This document shows positions 1 to 8,801 of a stretch of DNA of 64,000 nucleotides, in pieces. The notes beneath the pieces were generated by a model. It ran no database searches and was not told the DNA's origin. It worked only from the letters and a program-made list of their open reading frames with translations. The DNA is from Saliphagus infecundisoli. Lineage in GTDB: Archaea; Halobacteriota; Halobacteria; Halobacteriales; Natrialbaceae. A program made the position numbers and the translations under genes. The first letter of the stretch is position 1, and the number at the start of each line of letters is the position of its first letter. Location: contig NZ_JAIWHV010000007.1 in assembly GCF_020177375.1 (NCBI RefSeq), forward strand, positions 1-64,000, given 5' to 3'.

Positions 1-60
1 GACGCCGAGGTCAACGAGTTGCTCAAGCATTCCGCCGAGAGCAGCGCGTTCATTGGTCAT
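1..60 (-). CDS. N-terminal fragment of an unidentified protein (runs off the window)
   Basis: An ATG at 60-58 opens a frame that reads through 20 codons to the window edge without a stop (starts M-T-N-E-R-A-A-L, then G-G-M-L-E-Q-L-V-D-L-G-V). The residues are compatible with an amphipathic helix, but no family can be named from 20 residues. It is called only because the frame is open and begins with an ATG directed away from the gene at 101-793. It could be spurious. Confidence 0.35.
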   Translation of the reverse strand, partial: MTNERAALGGMLEQLVDLGV

Positions 61-100
61 GTACAACTGCTGTCGGCGGAATGCACTAACTTCCGTGATC

Positions 101-793
101 TCAGTTCCGCAGTACTACAGAAGAGCGGCGAGGATCGACCTCGATCACCGACGCCTCCTCGACACCGGTCAACGTCTCACGGAACCGGTCGTCGACCGGT
201 CCGAGGAGGGCGACCGTGCTCTCGCCCGCCAGATCGGAAAGCACCTCGCGGAGTCGCCTCTCGGACGCGGTCGGGGAGACGATCGCCGAGACGCCGAGCG
301 CCGGCGCCGGAAGCGAGTCGGCGTCGACGGTCGAAACGACCGTGAGGCCGACGACCTCCTCGCGGCCGGCGCGCTCCCGGAGGGCCTCGAGGTCGGCCCG
401 CGTCGGAACGCCACAGTCGACGACCGCGTGATGGGGGCCGTCGGGCTCGCCCTCGAGGACCTCGTACCCGGAGCGCTCGAGTTGCTCGACGAGCAGCCGG
501 TCGAACCCGTCGTCGACCGACAGGGCGACCGGGGGCGCGGAGTCGGGGGCCGCGGGGAGGGGGTCGTCGCTCTCGACGACCTCCGCGACGCCGTCGGCCT
601 CGAAGGCGTGTGCGATCACCGTCCCCAGCTCCTCGCTCGCGCCGACGATCTCCTCTAGGGCGTCGCGCTGTTCGTCGGTTACCGGGCCGAACGCGCCGTC
701 GAGCGCCAGCTCGGCGTTGCCGAGGATCGGCGCGATCCGCCGCCGGAGCTCGTAGGCGAGGGTTTCGGTCTCCTCGTCTCGAATGACCGTCAT
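101..793 (-). CDS. Histidine-kinase-like (HisKA-type) protein without phosphoacceptor His
   Basis: A 230-residue acidic protein. Its first ~60 residues resemble the dimerisation/phosphoacceptor helix of sensor kinases: the stretch LAYELRRRIAPILGNAEL aligns with the usual SHELRTPL..ILGNAEL, but the phosphoacceptor His position is Tyr. No ATPase (N, G1, G2 box) domain follows. The remainder looks like a degenerate receiver-type alpha/beta fold. It is therefore probably a signalling scaffold or pseudo-kinase rather than an enzyme. The ATG at 793 is preferred over upstream in-frame starts because a TATA-like element (rc TTTTTATGG, 829-821) lies about 30 bases upstream, as expected for a leaderless haloarchaeal transcript. 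Family assignment is inference from motif similarity. Confidence 0.6.
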   Translation of the reverse strand: MTVIRDEETETLAYELRRRIAPILGNAELALDGAFGPVTDEQRDALEEIVGASEELGTVIAHAFEADGVAEVVESDDPLPAAPDSAPPVALSVDDGFDRLLVEQLERSGYEVLEGEPDGPHHAVVDCGVPTRADLEALRERAGREEVVGLTVVSTVDADSLPAPALGVSAIVSPTASERRLREVLSDLAGESTVALLGPVDDRFRETLTGVEEASVIEVDPRRSSVVLRN

Positions 794-979
794 GGCTGGT
801 GAGATCGACTCGTCGGTCGACCATAAAAACATGGATGGTTGACAGTCATGTGATCGTACCCGTCGGAGTCCGACCGTCGCGGAGTCCCGTCCCCGGGCCG
901 GGACGCGATACCCATTGGACAAACGACATCATAGATGCAAACGTTTTTACCCCGGTTGAATCACTTGTGGAGGTGTAGC

Positions 980-2095
980 ATGGGAGGCCGTCCGGGGAGT
1001 CGGGTTCCGGGGACCGGGAGCCGTATCGACCGACGAACGCTGCTTGCGACCGCGCTGTCGGGGACGACGGCGACAGCCGGCTGTCTCGCCGGCGCCGGGA
1101 GCGGTCTCGGGGAGGACTCCGGGGAGGAGCGGGTCGACGAGGTGGCGATGGTCTCGAGTCCCGCGGGGTTCGACGACGACGCGTTCAACGACGAGGCCCT
1201 GGCCGGCCTCCAAGAGGCCGCCTCCGAGTACGGGTTCGGGATCCGGACGATCCAGGCGACCCAGCCCGAGCGTTACGAGTCGGTCCAGGCGGACGCCGCC
1301 GAGGAGGGCCACGATCTGGTCGTCTGTGCCAGCGACTACCACACGGACGCGCTGTCGACGAACGCGGCGACCTACCCCGACCAGAACTGGATGTTGATCA
1401 ACAACGCCATCCAGGGCGCCGACAACGTCTCGGGCTGGATCGAGCGCAACGACCAACTCTCCTTTCTCGCGGGGGTCGTCGCCGGCACGATGACCGGCGA
1501 ACGGTTCCATCACAACCGGTACCGGACCGACCCGGAGCGCTCGGTCGTCGGCTTCGTCGGCGGCGAGGAGAGCGATCTGCTCCGGGCGTTCGAGCGCTCC
1601 TACATCGAGGGCGCCCGGTGGGCCAACGAGGACGTCGAGGTGCTCTCGGGGTACGGCGGCAGCTTCGAGGACCCCGCCGGCGCCGACCGCGTCGCGAGCG
1701 CCCAGATCGACGACGGCGCGGACGTCGTCTGGCACGCGGCCGCCGGGGCCGGCGAGGGGGTGTTCGCGGCGGCCGACCGGCGGGGCCGGTTCGCCCTCGG
1801 GGTCGACACCGATCAGTCGGTGGCCGTCGAGGAGTACGCCGACGTCATCCTCGGCTCGGCCGTCAAGGCCGTCGACTCGGCGACCTACCGGGTCGCGAAA
1901 GCGGTCGTCGAGGACGAGTTCGAGGAGGTGGTCGGCGAGCGGACCCTGAGCATCGCAAACGGCGGGGTCGGCTTCGTCGTCGGCAGAGAGTTCGAAGACC
2001 GCCTCCCCGAGGGCGTCCTCGAGGCCGTCGGCGACGCCGAGGACGCCCTCGAGGAGGGGCGGGTCGATCTCAGCTGTGGCCCGACCGGCTGTTGA
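980..2095 (+). CDS. BMP-family (PnrA/Med-like) substrate-binding Tat lipoprotein
   Basis: A 371-residue exported binding protein of the basic membrane protein (BMP) family, which usually delivers nucleosides or related ligands to an ABC importer. The N-terminus has a twin-arginine signal (IDRRTLLATAL) followed by a lipobox (T-A-G-C), so it should be Tat-exported and lipid-anchored. Family features include VAMVSSPAGFDDDAFN near the mature N-terminus, D-Q-N-W-M-L, the FLAGVVAG helix and VVWHAAAGAGEGVF. The start is fixed by a strong Shine-Dalgarno GGAGGTG at 969-975, four bases before the ATG; an upstream ATG at 935 lacks one. No permease or ATPase gene adjoins it, so it may act as a stand-alone sensor or with a distant transporter. 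The ligand is unknown. Confidence 0.85.
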   Translation: MGGRPGSRVPGTGSRIDRRTLLATALSGTTATAGCLAGAGSGLGEDSGEERVDEVAMVSSPAGFDDDAFNDEALAGLQEAASEYGFGIRTIQATQPERYESVQADAAEEGHDLVVCASDYHTDALSTNAATYPDQNWMLINNAIQGADNVSGWIERNDQLSFLAGVVAGTMTGERFHHNRYRTDPERSVVGFVGGEESDLLRAFERSYIEGARWANEDVEVLSGYGGSFEDPAGADRVASAQIDDGADVVWHAAAGAGEGVFAAADRRGRFALGVDTDQSVAVEEYADVILGSAVKAVDSATYRVAKAVVEDEFEEVVGERTLSIANGGVGFVVGREFEDRLPEGVLEAVGDAEDALEEGRVDLSCGPTGC

Positions 2096-2112
2096 GTCGG
2101 TCCAGGAGGTCG

Positions 2113-2580
2113 CTACGCGACGTCCCGGACGCGGACGTCGAGGACGAGCGTCTTCCCCGCGAGTTCGTGATTGAAGTCGACCTCGACGGTGTCACCGGCG
2201 ACGGCAGTGACGTCCCCGTGGAGGTCGTTTCGCGCCTCGACGTGGAGGCCGATCTCCGGCGGCCGCCCGACCATCGCCTCGAACTCGCCGACGTCGTACT
2301 CCCGGACCCGATCGGGGTCGTACTCGCCGTAGCCGTCCTCGGGCGGGACGGTGACGGTCGCGGTCTCGCCGACGTCCATCCCGACGACCGCCTCGTCGAG
2401 CCCCTCGATGACCTCGTTCCGGCCGACGGTAAAGGCGAGGGGCTCGCTCTCGTCGTCGTCGCCGGTCGGCTCCGGTCCCCCGCTCTCGGTGCCCGGCGGG
2501 TCCGACGTCGCGAACACGGTCCCGTCCTCGAGCCGGCCGACGTACTCGAGCAGTACCCGATCGCCGGGTTCGACGCTCAC
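2113..2580 (-). CDS. FKBP-type peptidyl-prolyl cis-trans isomerase (SlyD-like)
   Basis: A 155-residue prolyl isomerase and folding helper of the archaeal long-FKBP/SlyD type. The N-terminal FKBP part shows GDRVLLEYVGRLEDGTVFATS, then FTVGRNEVIEGLDEAVVGMDVGE and the PPEDGYGEYDP motif. The insert-in-flap region is followed by the closing strand DFNHELAGKTLVLDVRV, typical of this subfamily. An acidic Gly/Pro/Glu insertion (about residues 29-47) between the first strands is a halophilic extension. The start is GTG at 2580; no nearby ATG fits. Expected to be cytoplasmic. Confidence 0.9.
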   Translation of the reverse strand: MSVEPGDRVLLEYVGRLEDGTVFATSDPPGTESGGPEPTGDDDESEPLAFTVGRNEVIEGLDEAVVGMDVGETATVTVPPEDGYGEYDPDRVREYDVGEFEAMVGRPPEIGLHVEARNDLHGDVTAVAGDTVEVDFNHELAGKTLVLDVRVRDVA

Positions 2581-2645
2581 GGGTCGTACTACGCGAAGGC
2601 GAGGATAGCCCTTTCGATGAGCCTCGGGAGGACGCCTCGGAGATG

Positions 2646-3821
2646 CTACCGCTGGAGATCGTACAGGCGGCGGAACGCGGTCGGGGGAAAGCGCAACTCG
2701 AGGCGACTCGGCGGTCGTCCCTTGCCGGTCGACAAGTCGGACCGGACGCGCTCGACGACGGCGATTTCGGCCATCTCGTAGAGGAACCGTTTGACCGTTC
2801 CCGCGGAGAGATCGACGTCGGGTTCGGCGCTGATCGCCTCGGTCGTCGCGGTGACCGAACCCCGATCCTCTGGATCGAGGTCGACGAGGTGGCGCAACAC
2901 GAGTCGCTTGTTGGCCGGCAGCGAGAGCACCCTCCCGAGGGAGACCGACGGCCGCGGGATCTCCTCGATCGCCGCCGTGACGTCGGCCTCGGTGAGACGA
3001 GTGCGTCCCTCCCGGTCGGCCCGGTCGGCGGCGACGAACAGCGCGGTCAGCCCGTCGTGGGCGTTGCCCTCGGCCCAGACGGCGATCCGACGCGCCAGGT
3101 CGTGCTCGAGTGCCTGCTGGGCGAGCCCCGCCGAGGCACGCGCCATCAGAACGTCGACGAGCACCCGGCGCCGGTAGCGCTCGACCGGGATCGACGTCGC
3201 CGTGTACCTGCTCAGGCTCGTCTCCTCCGGGTCGGCTCTCCCGACGGCGAGCCAGCTCACGGTGCTCGGAAGGCCCGCAAACAGGTCGGCGAGCGCCGCC
3301 GCGTCGATCCCCCCGGGATCGTCGACGTGGTCGACCGCCACGACGGCCCCGGTCCGGGACGACCCCAGCAGCGCGTGGAGGCGCTCGCGGAGCTCCGCCG
3401 TACCGACCCCGTGGTCGGGGACCGGCTCGTCGACGAGCTCGTCGAGGACGCCGTGGTAGAAGGCGAACTCGCTGGTCACCTCCCGCAGGTCGACGTAGAC
3501 GAACTCGGGAACCGTCGGCGGCACCGCCCGCGTGCTCGTGTGGATGATCGACCGCGTCTCCCTTGACAGCCCTCCCAGATGCGCGAACAGCGCCGTCACG
3601 ATCGCGGATTTTCCGGACCCGAACGGGCCGTGGACGTACGCGTTCGGGGGGAGCCCGCCCTCGAACACCGGATCGAGATGGTCGAGCAGTCGCTCGAGTA
3701 CGGGTCCCCGATCGGACGGTTCGTCGACGTGTGCGACCGGCGACAGCGAGTCGTAGTTCCGGATCAGGCGAGGGCTCCCGTCCTGGCGTCGCCGTCGTTC
3801 GATTCTCGCGTCGATGTCCAT
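2646..3821 (-). CDS. Orc1/Cdc6 family AAA+ ATPase
   Basis: A 391-residue member of the archaeal replication initiator family. It has the Walker A motif GPFGSGKSA, a Walker B-like VVAVDHVDD, a sensor region, and a C-terminal winged-helix part (VLRHLVDLD... to RLELRFPPTAFRRLYDL) expected to bind DNA. I choose the ATG at 3821 rather than the GTG at 3860 because the TATA-like rc TTTTTTAGG (about 3871-3863) would place the transcript start near 3840, downstream of the GTG. No origin-type repeats are visible in the short flanks. It is probably one of the many divergent haloarchaeal Orc paralogues rather than the chromosomal initiator, which is inference. Confidence 0.8.
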   Translation of the reverse strand: MDIDARIERRRRQDGSPRLIRNYDSLSPVAHVDEPSDRGPVLERLLDHLDPVFEGGLPPNAYVHGPFGSGKSAIVTALFAHLGGLSRETRSIIHTSTRAVPPTVPEFVYVDLREVTSEFAFYHGVLDELVDEPVPDHGVGTAELRERLHALLGSSRTGAVVAVDHVDDPGGIDAAALADLFAGLPSTVSWLAVGRADPEETSLSRYTATSIPVERYRRRVLVDVLMARASAGLAQQALEHDLARRIAVWAEGNAHDGLTALFVAADRADREGRTRLTEADVTAAIEEIPRPSVSLGRVLSLPANKRLVLRHLVDLDPEDRGSVTATTEAISAEPDVDLSAGTVKRFLYEMAEIAVVERVRSDLSTGKGRPPSRLELRFPPTAFRRLYDLQR

Positions 3822-3888
3822 GTATTGGCCGGATCGTCGTCGGTGGGGAGTTTCGGTCACACCTAAAAAAGGATCGCGATCGGTGCTC

Positions 3889-4980
3889 TCAGAGGTAGCC
3901 CGCGTTCGGGAGTACGCCGAGGAGTGCGAGGATCCCGACGCCCAGCATCGCGAGCGCGATCGCCATCGCCGGCGGGTCGACGTGGGTCCCCGAGTGGGCG
4001 TAGAACAGCCGCTGGGTCAGTTCGCCCAGCAGTCCGCTCGCCGCCCCGAACACGCCGGCGGCGAGCAGGGCGACGACGCTCCCCGCGACGGGGTCGAAGA
4101 CGACGGCGCCGACCGCACCGACGAGCGTGATGTGGTGGGTCACCGGGATCTTCTCGACGCCGAGGTTCAAGAACAGCAGGCTCATCGCGGAGATCGCGTA
4201 GCCGAGGAAGATACTCCCGGTCTGGATCCAGATGTATCCCCCGAGGATCCCGCCGACGAGGCCGATGACCGTGACGCCCGACCATTCGTACTGGTGGGGG
4301 AGCCACGGCTCGGTCGCTAACCGACCCACGTGTTCTCTCTTCTCGCCTTCGGCTTCCGGATACGGCGTCTCGCTCTCGAAGAGGGACATGTCGAGGTAGC
4401 CCGATCCCCTCGGCTTCCCGACGAGCGGGTAGCCGAAGGCCAGACGGGCGAGAAGCGCCGTCGCGACCACCGAGACCGCGATGAAGTCCGTCGGGGGTGT
4501 CGTCTCCATGACGTTGATGAAGAGTCCGTTGGCCAGTTGCGTGATGAGCATCCCGACGACGCCGAAGACCGCGCCCACCGCGAGGATGTCCGGCTTCGTC
4601 CCGAACGCGTACAGGATGTCCTTCCCGAAGTGGTAGTCCCACCCCTCGGGTTTCATCTCGGGATACTTCTTGCCGGCGTACGCCGACGCGGCGACACCCC
4701 CCGCGAAAGCGATATGCGGGCCGGTGACGGCGCCAAAGCCGATGACGCCGGTGACCCCGGTCGCAAGATCGCCCGCGGCGACGACGTCGAGTCCCGCGAT
4801 CTCCCGCTCGAGGATCGCGATGCCCTCGCCGAGGAAGACGACGAACCCCGTGAAGACGAACGCCGGGAGCGCGCCGAGGGCCGCGCCGAAAGCACCCCCC
4901 GCAAGCGCGGTGATGAACAGGAGCGCGAACTCCTCCCAGGCCATCCCGACGACCGGAACCTGAAGGACGATTCCGTCCAT
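3889..4980 (-). CDS. Polytopic membrane protein of the glycerol operon (putative glycerol facilitator)
   Basis: A 363-residue hydrophobic protein with roughly nine to ten predicted membrane segments. Gly/Ala-rich helices occupy residues ~15-120, 145-205 and 235-360, and a soluble loop holds SLFESETPYPEAEGE. It starts four bases after the glpK stop, so the two are surely co-transcribed. In Haloferax volcanii the glpK operon carries a membrane-protein gene called glpX, proposed as a glycerol facilitator and unrelated to the bacterial FBPase GlpX; this protein occupies the equivalent place. It is not a MIP/aquaporin because NPA boxes are absent. The transport function is inferred from context only. 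Confidence 0.6.
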   Translation of the reverse strand: MDGIVLQVPVVGMAWEEFALLFITALAGGAFGAALGALPAFVFTGFVVFLGEGIAILEREIAGLDVVAAGDLATGVTGVIGFGAVTGPHIAFAGGVAASAYAGKKYPEMKPEGWDYHFGKDILYAFGTKPDILAVGAVFGVVGMLITQLANGLFINVMETTPPTDFIAVSVVATALLARLAFGYPLVGKPRGSGYLDMSLFESETPYPEAEGEKREHVGRLATEPWLPHQYEWSGVTVIGLVGGILGGYIWIQTGSIFLGYAISAMSLLFLNLGVEKIPVTHHITLVGAVGAVVFDPVAGSVVALLAAGVFGAASGLLGELTQRLFYAHSGTHVDPPAMAIALAMLGVGILALLGVLPNAGYL

Positions 4981-4984
4981 CGTG

Positions 4985-6517
4985 TTACTCCTCGCGCGCC
5001 CAGTCGAGCGAGCGCTCGACGGCGTCGTCCCACCGGCCGTACATCCGATCGGCCGTCGAGTCGTCCATCTCGGGGACGAACTCCCGGTCGACCCGCCAGT
5101 TGTCCCGCAACTCCTCGATGTCGTCCCAGTAGCCCACGGCCAGCCCGGCCGCGTACGCCGATCCCAGCGCCGTCGTCTCGTCGACGACCGGACGGGCGAT
5201 CTCCGTCTGGATGATGTCGGCCTGGAGCTGACACAGGAAGTCGTTTTTGACCGCGCCGCCGTCGACCCGCAGCGACGTCGTCTCGATCCCCGAATCCGCC
5301 TCCATCGCCTCCGCGATGTCCCGGGTCTGGTAGGCGATCGACTCCAGAGTCGCCCGGACGATGTGTTCCTTCCCGGTCCCGCGGGTCATCCCCACGATCG
5401 TCCCCCGGGCCCGCCCGTCCCAGTGGGGCGCACCCAGCCCGGTAAACGCCGGCACCATGTAGACGCCGTCGGTCGAATCGACGGAACTCGCGAGCTCTGC
5501 GGTCTGTGCGGCGTTGTTGATCAGGTCAACGTCCTCCAACCACTCGATGGCGGCGCCGGTGATGAAGATCGAGCCCTCGAGGGCGTACTGGACCGGCTCG
5601 CCCGAGAGCTGGAAGCCGACGGTCGTGAGCAGGCCGTGGTCGGACTCGACCGCCTCCTCCCCGGTGTTCATCAGGTAGAACGACCCGGTGCCGTAGGTGT
5701 TCTTCGCGTCCCCCGTGTCGAAACAGGTCTGTCCGAACAGCGCCGCCTGCTGGTCGCCGAGGGCCCCGGCGACCGGGACCTCGGCACCGAGGAAGCCGTC
5801 GGGATCGGTGTGTCCGTACAGGTTTTCGTCCGAGGAGGGCCGGACCTCGGGCAGCATCGCCTCCGGAACGTCGAACTCCGCGAGGAGGTCGTCGTCCCAC
5901 GCCATCTCGTGGATGTCGTACAGCATCGTCCGGGAGGCGTTCGTGACGTCCGTGATGTGGTTGCCCGTCAGGTTGTAGACCAGCCACGAGTCGATCGTCC
6001 CCATCAACAGCTCGCCGTCGCGGGCGCGTTCGCGCAGGTCCCGCGACCGGCCGCTCTGGAGCTTCAGGGGCTCGGCGTTGTCAAGGATCCACTCGACTTT
6101 CGTCGCCGAGAAGTAGGCGTCACACTCGAGGCCGGTCTTCTCGCGGATCCCCTCGACCTTGCTCGCGTCCTGGAGTTCCTCGACGCGATCCGTGGTTCGA
6201 CGGTCCTGCCAGACCAGGGCGTTGTGTATCGGCCGGCCGCTGTCTGCGTCCCAGACCATCGTCGTCTCGCGCTGGTTGGTGATTCCGACTGCCGCCAGCT
6301 GCTCGGGGTCGAGGTCCGCCTCCTCGAGCGCCGTCTCGACGACGTGTACAGTGTTCTCCCAGATCTCTACGGGATCGTGTTCGACCCAGCCCGGTTCCGG
6401 GTAGATCTGTTCGTGTCGTTCGTAGGAGTTGGCGACGACCTCCCCGCTGTGGTCGAAGACCATGAAGCGGGTCCCGGTCGTTCCCTGATCGATCGCGCCG
6501 ACGTATGAAGTTGCCAT
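4985..6517 (-). CDS. glpK: Glycerol kinase
   Basis: A 510-residue FGGY-family kinase that phosphorylates glycerol to sn-glycerol-3-phosphate, the first step of glycerol catabolism (glycerol is released by Dunaliella in brines). The N-terminal phosphate-binding motif is AIDQGTTGTRFMVFD; FGGY signatures include NQRETTMVWD, the active-site region LVWQDRRT, GALGDQQAALFGQ, the YGTGSF motif and GLGAPHWDGRARG, and DGGAVKNDFLCQLQAD. Length is normal for the family. It heads a two-gene unit with the membrane protein downstream and diverges from glpABC. Its promoter appears to be the TATA element near 6586-6597, giving a leader of ~45 bases that contains an inverted repeat (6543-6573). Confidence 0.98.
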   Translation of the reverse strand: MATSYVGAIDQGTTGTRFMVFDHSGEVVANSYERHEQIYPEPGWVEHDPVEIWENTVHVVETALEEADLDPEQLAAVGITNQRETTMVWDADSGRPIHNALVWQDRRTTDRVEELQDASKVEGIREKTGLECDAYFSATKVEWILDNAEPLKLQSGRSRDLRERARDGELLMGTIDSWLVYNLTGNHITDVTNASRTMLYDIHEMAWDDDLLAEFDVPEAMLPEVRPSSDENLYGHTDPDGFLGAEVPVAGALGDQQAALFGQTCFDTGDAKNTYGTGSFYLMNTGEEAVESDHGLLTTVGFQLSGEPVQYALEGSIFITGAAIEWLEDVDLINNAAQTAELASSVDSTDGVYMVPAFTGLGAPHWDGRARGTIVGMTRGTGKEHIVRATLESIAYQTRDIAEAMEADSGIETTSLRVDGGAVKNDFLCQLQADIIQTEIARPVVDETTALGSAYAAGLAVGYWDDIEELRDNWRVDREFVPEMDDSTADRMYGRWDDAVERSLDWAREE

Positions 6518-6542
6518 GATTGTGACTCTCCGTCAGGCGGCA

Positions 6543-6573
6543 GTTTACTAACCGAGCCACCTTGACAGTAAAC
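6543..6573. promoter_or_regulatory. Inverted repeat GTTTACT-N17-AGTAAAC in glpK leader
   Basis: Perfect 7-base arms (6543-6549 and 6567-6573) sit around the expected glpK transcript start, and the same GTTTAC half recurs near the glpA TATA at 7006-7012. A repressor such as GlpR, the DeoR-type regulator known to control glp genes in Haloferax, is a plausible binder. That is inference from position and symmetry. Confidence 0.4.
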
Positions 6574-6596
6574 AATAGCGGGATATGTATTAAATG

Positions 6597-6616
6597 TTCT
6601 CCATAATCGGGGAGAA
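6597..6616. promoter_or_regulatory. Inverted repeat TTCTCC-N8-GGAGAA upstream of glpK TATA
   Basis: Six-base perfect arms (6597-6602, 6611-6616) abut the upstream edge of the glpK TATA/BRE. The position suits an activator or a repressor operator. No regulator can be named. Confidence 0.35.
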
Positions 6617-7070
6617 TCACGGAACGCTCGGTCGGTCCCAGGAGCATGATCGGCGGATAGAAGCGACACTGGTGCCGTTCGGGGCCAGAGTCGCCTCGAT
6701 TGTCCCAAACCGCCCCTCCGATGGATCGTCGGCGGTGACCGCATGGGGCCTCTTGCTCGCCCGGCGGGTTCTCGCTTTCTCTCCGCGATGAGGACGAGCC
6801 GGCAGCGTGACCATCCCGTCCGAAACGCCGCCGGATCGCGCGTTCGGGCCGTCCATCGACCGCGTTCACCGCTCCCAACGAGCGGTTCGGCCAGCGATCG
6901 GCGGTAGCGAGACGGTTCGGGCGCGACGGGGGCGCGATCCGCGGGCCGAAGCGGTCCGTTCCGACGAGGAAGTTCTCGGGCGGATAGTGACCGTCTGCTG
7001 AATAAGTTTACCACCAGCTTCGACCCACCGGTTAAATAAAGTGGATCGGGGCCGAACGGGACGAACGGAG

Positions 7071-8801
7071 ATGGGATCGCCACCACACATCGCAGTCATC
7101 GGGGGCGGATCGACCGGAGCCGGGATCGCCCGCGACCTCTCGATGCGGGGCCTGGACGTGACCCTCGTCGAACAGGGGAACCTGACCCACGGCACGACCG
7201 GCCGGATGCACGGGCTGCTCCACAGCGGCGGGCGGTACGCGGTCTCCGACCGGGCGAGCGCGAGGGAGTGTATCGAGGAGAATCGGGTACTCAGGGAGAT
7301 CGCGACCCACTGCGTCGAGATGACCGGCGGCCTGTTCGTCAAACGCCCGGAGGACGACGAGGAGTACTTCCAGGAGAAGCTTCGGGGCTGTCGAGCGTGT
7401 GGGATCCCCGCCGAGGTGGTCTCGGGGGCGGAGGCCCGCGCGATGGAGCCCCACCTGGCGAAAGACGTCGAGAAGGCGATCTCGGTCCCCGACGGCGCGG
7501 TCGACCCCTTCCGGCTCGTGGTCGCGAACGCCGCGAGCGCGATCGAACACGGCGCGCGCATCGAGACCCACTCGACGGTCAGGGACGTCCTCATCGAAGA
7601 CGGCGAGGTGGTCGGCCTCGAGGTCGAACACGCCTCGGGCGCCGGCAAGCGCGTCCACGGCACCGAGGGGGGACGCGAGGAGATCCGCGCCGACTACGTC
7701 GTCAACGCGACGGGCGCGTGGGCCGGCCGGATCGGCGAGATGGCGGGCGTCGACATCGAGGTCCGGCCCTCGAAGGGCGTCATGACCATCATGAACGTCC
7801 GGCAGGTCGACACCGTCATCAACCGCTGTCGGCCGAAGGGCGACGCCGATATCGTCGTCCCCCACGAGACGACGGCCATCCTCGGCACGACCGACGAGGA
7901 GGTCGAGGACCCCGAGGAGTACCCCGAAGAGGGGTGGGAGGTGGACCTGATGATCGAGACGCTGTCGGAACTGGTGCCGATGCTCGAGGACGCCCGGACG
8001 ATCCGCTCGTTTTGGGGCGTGCGCCCGCTGTACGAACCGCCCGAGGTCGGGAGCACGGACCCGACGGACATCACCCGCGACTACTTCCTGCTCGACCACG
8101 CCGAACGCGACGGCCTCGAGGGGATGACGAGCATCGTCGGCGGGAAGTTCACGACCTACCGGATGATGGGCGAGGAGATCAGCGACCACGTCTGCGCGCA
8201 GTTCGGGATCGACGCCGACTGTCACACCGCCGACGTTCCGCTACCGGGCAGCGAGGACTTCACCGTGCTCCGGGATTACATGGACGAGTTCGGCCTGCGA
8301 TCGCCCATCGGCCGGCGGAGCGTCGAACGCCTCGGCTCCCGGGCCGACGAGGTACTGACGACCAGCGATCCCAACCCCACCGTCTGTACCTGCGAGGGAG
8401 TCACCCGCGCGGAGATCCGAGACGCGATCGAGGGGTCGGGCTCGGACCTGAACGCGGTCCGGATCCGGACCCGCGCCTCGATGGGCAACTGCCAGGGGGG
8501 CTTTTGTTGTCATCGCATGGCCGGCGAACTCCACGGCGAGTACGACGAGGACGTCGCCCGGCAAGCGTGGGACGAGCTACTCCAGGAGCGTTGGAAGGGC
8601 CAGCGCCACGCCCTCTGGGGCGAACAGCTCTCCCAGGCCGCACTGAACTACGCGCTCCACGCCACGACACAGAACCGCGACCGCGACCCGGCCGACGGCG
8701 ATCCCGTCGACTTCACGGCGTTCGACGGCGGCGCCCGATCAAGCGAGCCCTCGGGAACGGCCGGCGTCGCCACCGACGGAGGGGGCCAGGATGGCGATTG
8801 A
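7071..8801 (+). CDS. glpA: Anaerobic-type glycerol-3-phosphate dehydrogenase subunit A
   Basis: A 576-residue FAD-dependent catalytic subunit that oxidises sn-glycerol-3-phosphate to dihydroxyacetone phosphate. The N-terminal dinucleotide fold is visible as [17 protein letters not shown] from residue 11, then [20 protein letters not shown], typical of GlpA/GlpD. The C-terminus (about residues 439-480) carries a BFD-like [2Fe-2S] domain with CTCEG and [11 protein letters not shown] cysteines. The ATG at 7071 is preferred to the GTG at 7041 because the latter overlaps the TATA box and the expected transcript start is ~7063. It overlaps glpB by 11 bases, indicating translational coupling. It contains a large acidic C-terminal tail. 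Confidence 0.97.
   Translation: MGSPPHIAVIGGGSTGAGIARDLSMRGLDVTLVEQGNLTHGTTGRMHGLLHSGGRYAVSDRASARECIEENRVLREIATHCVEMTGGLFVKRPEDDEEYFQEKLRGCRACGIPAEVVSGAEARAMEPHLAKDVEKAISVPDGAVDPFRLVVANAASAIEHGARIETHSTVRDVLIEDGEVVGLEVEHASGAGKRVHGTEGGREEIRADYVVNATGAWAGRIGEMAGVDIEVRPSKGVMTIMNVRQVDTVINRCRPKGDADIVVPHETTAILGTTDEEVEDPEEYPEEGWEVDLMIETLSELVPMLEDARTIRSFWGVRPLYEPPEVGSTDPTDITRDYFLLDHAERDGLEGMTSIVGGKFTTYRMMGEEISDHVCAQFGIDADCHTADVPLPGSEDFTVLRDYMDEFGLRSPIGRRSVERLGSRADEVLTTSDPNPTVCTCEGVTRAEIRDAIEGSGSDLNAVRIRTRASMGNCQGGFCCHRMAGELHGEYDEDVARQAWDELLQERWKGQRHALWGEQLSQAALNYALHATTQNRDRDPADGDPVDFTAFDGGARSSEPSGTAGVATDGGGQDGD

Larger units (their letters stand above)
6518..7070. promoter_or_regulatory. Divergent glpK/glpABC control region (553 bases, no gene)
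   Basis: No convincing coding frame is present. The minus-strand TATA for glpK is rc TTTAATACAT at about 6586-6597. The plus-strand TATA for glpA is GTTAAATAAAG at 7031-7041, putting the transcript start near 7063, just before the ATG at 7071. Two inverted repeats lie at the glpK side and a matching GTTTACC half-site lies at 7006-7012 next to the glpA TATA. The middle (about 6640-6990) has ordinary GC content and nothing recognised. Confidence 0.7.

Noticed and set aside
2646-3888. Replication origin next to the Orc1/Cdc6 gene
   Set aside because: No repeated ORB-like motifs or AT-rich unwinding region in the short flanks.
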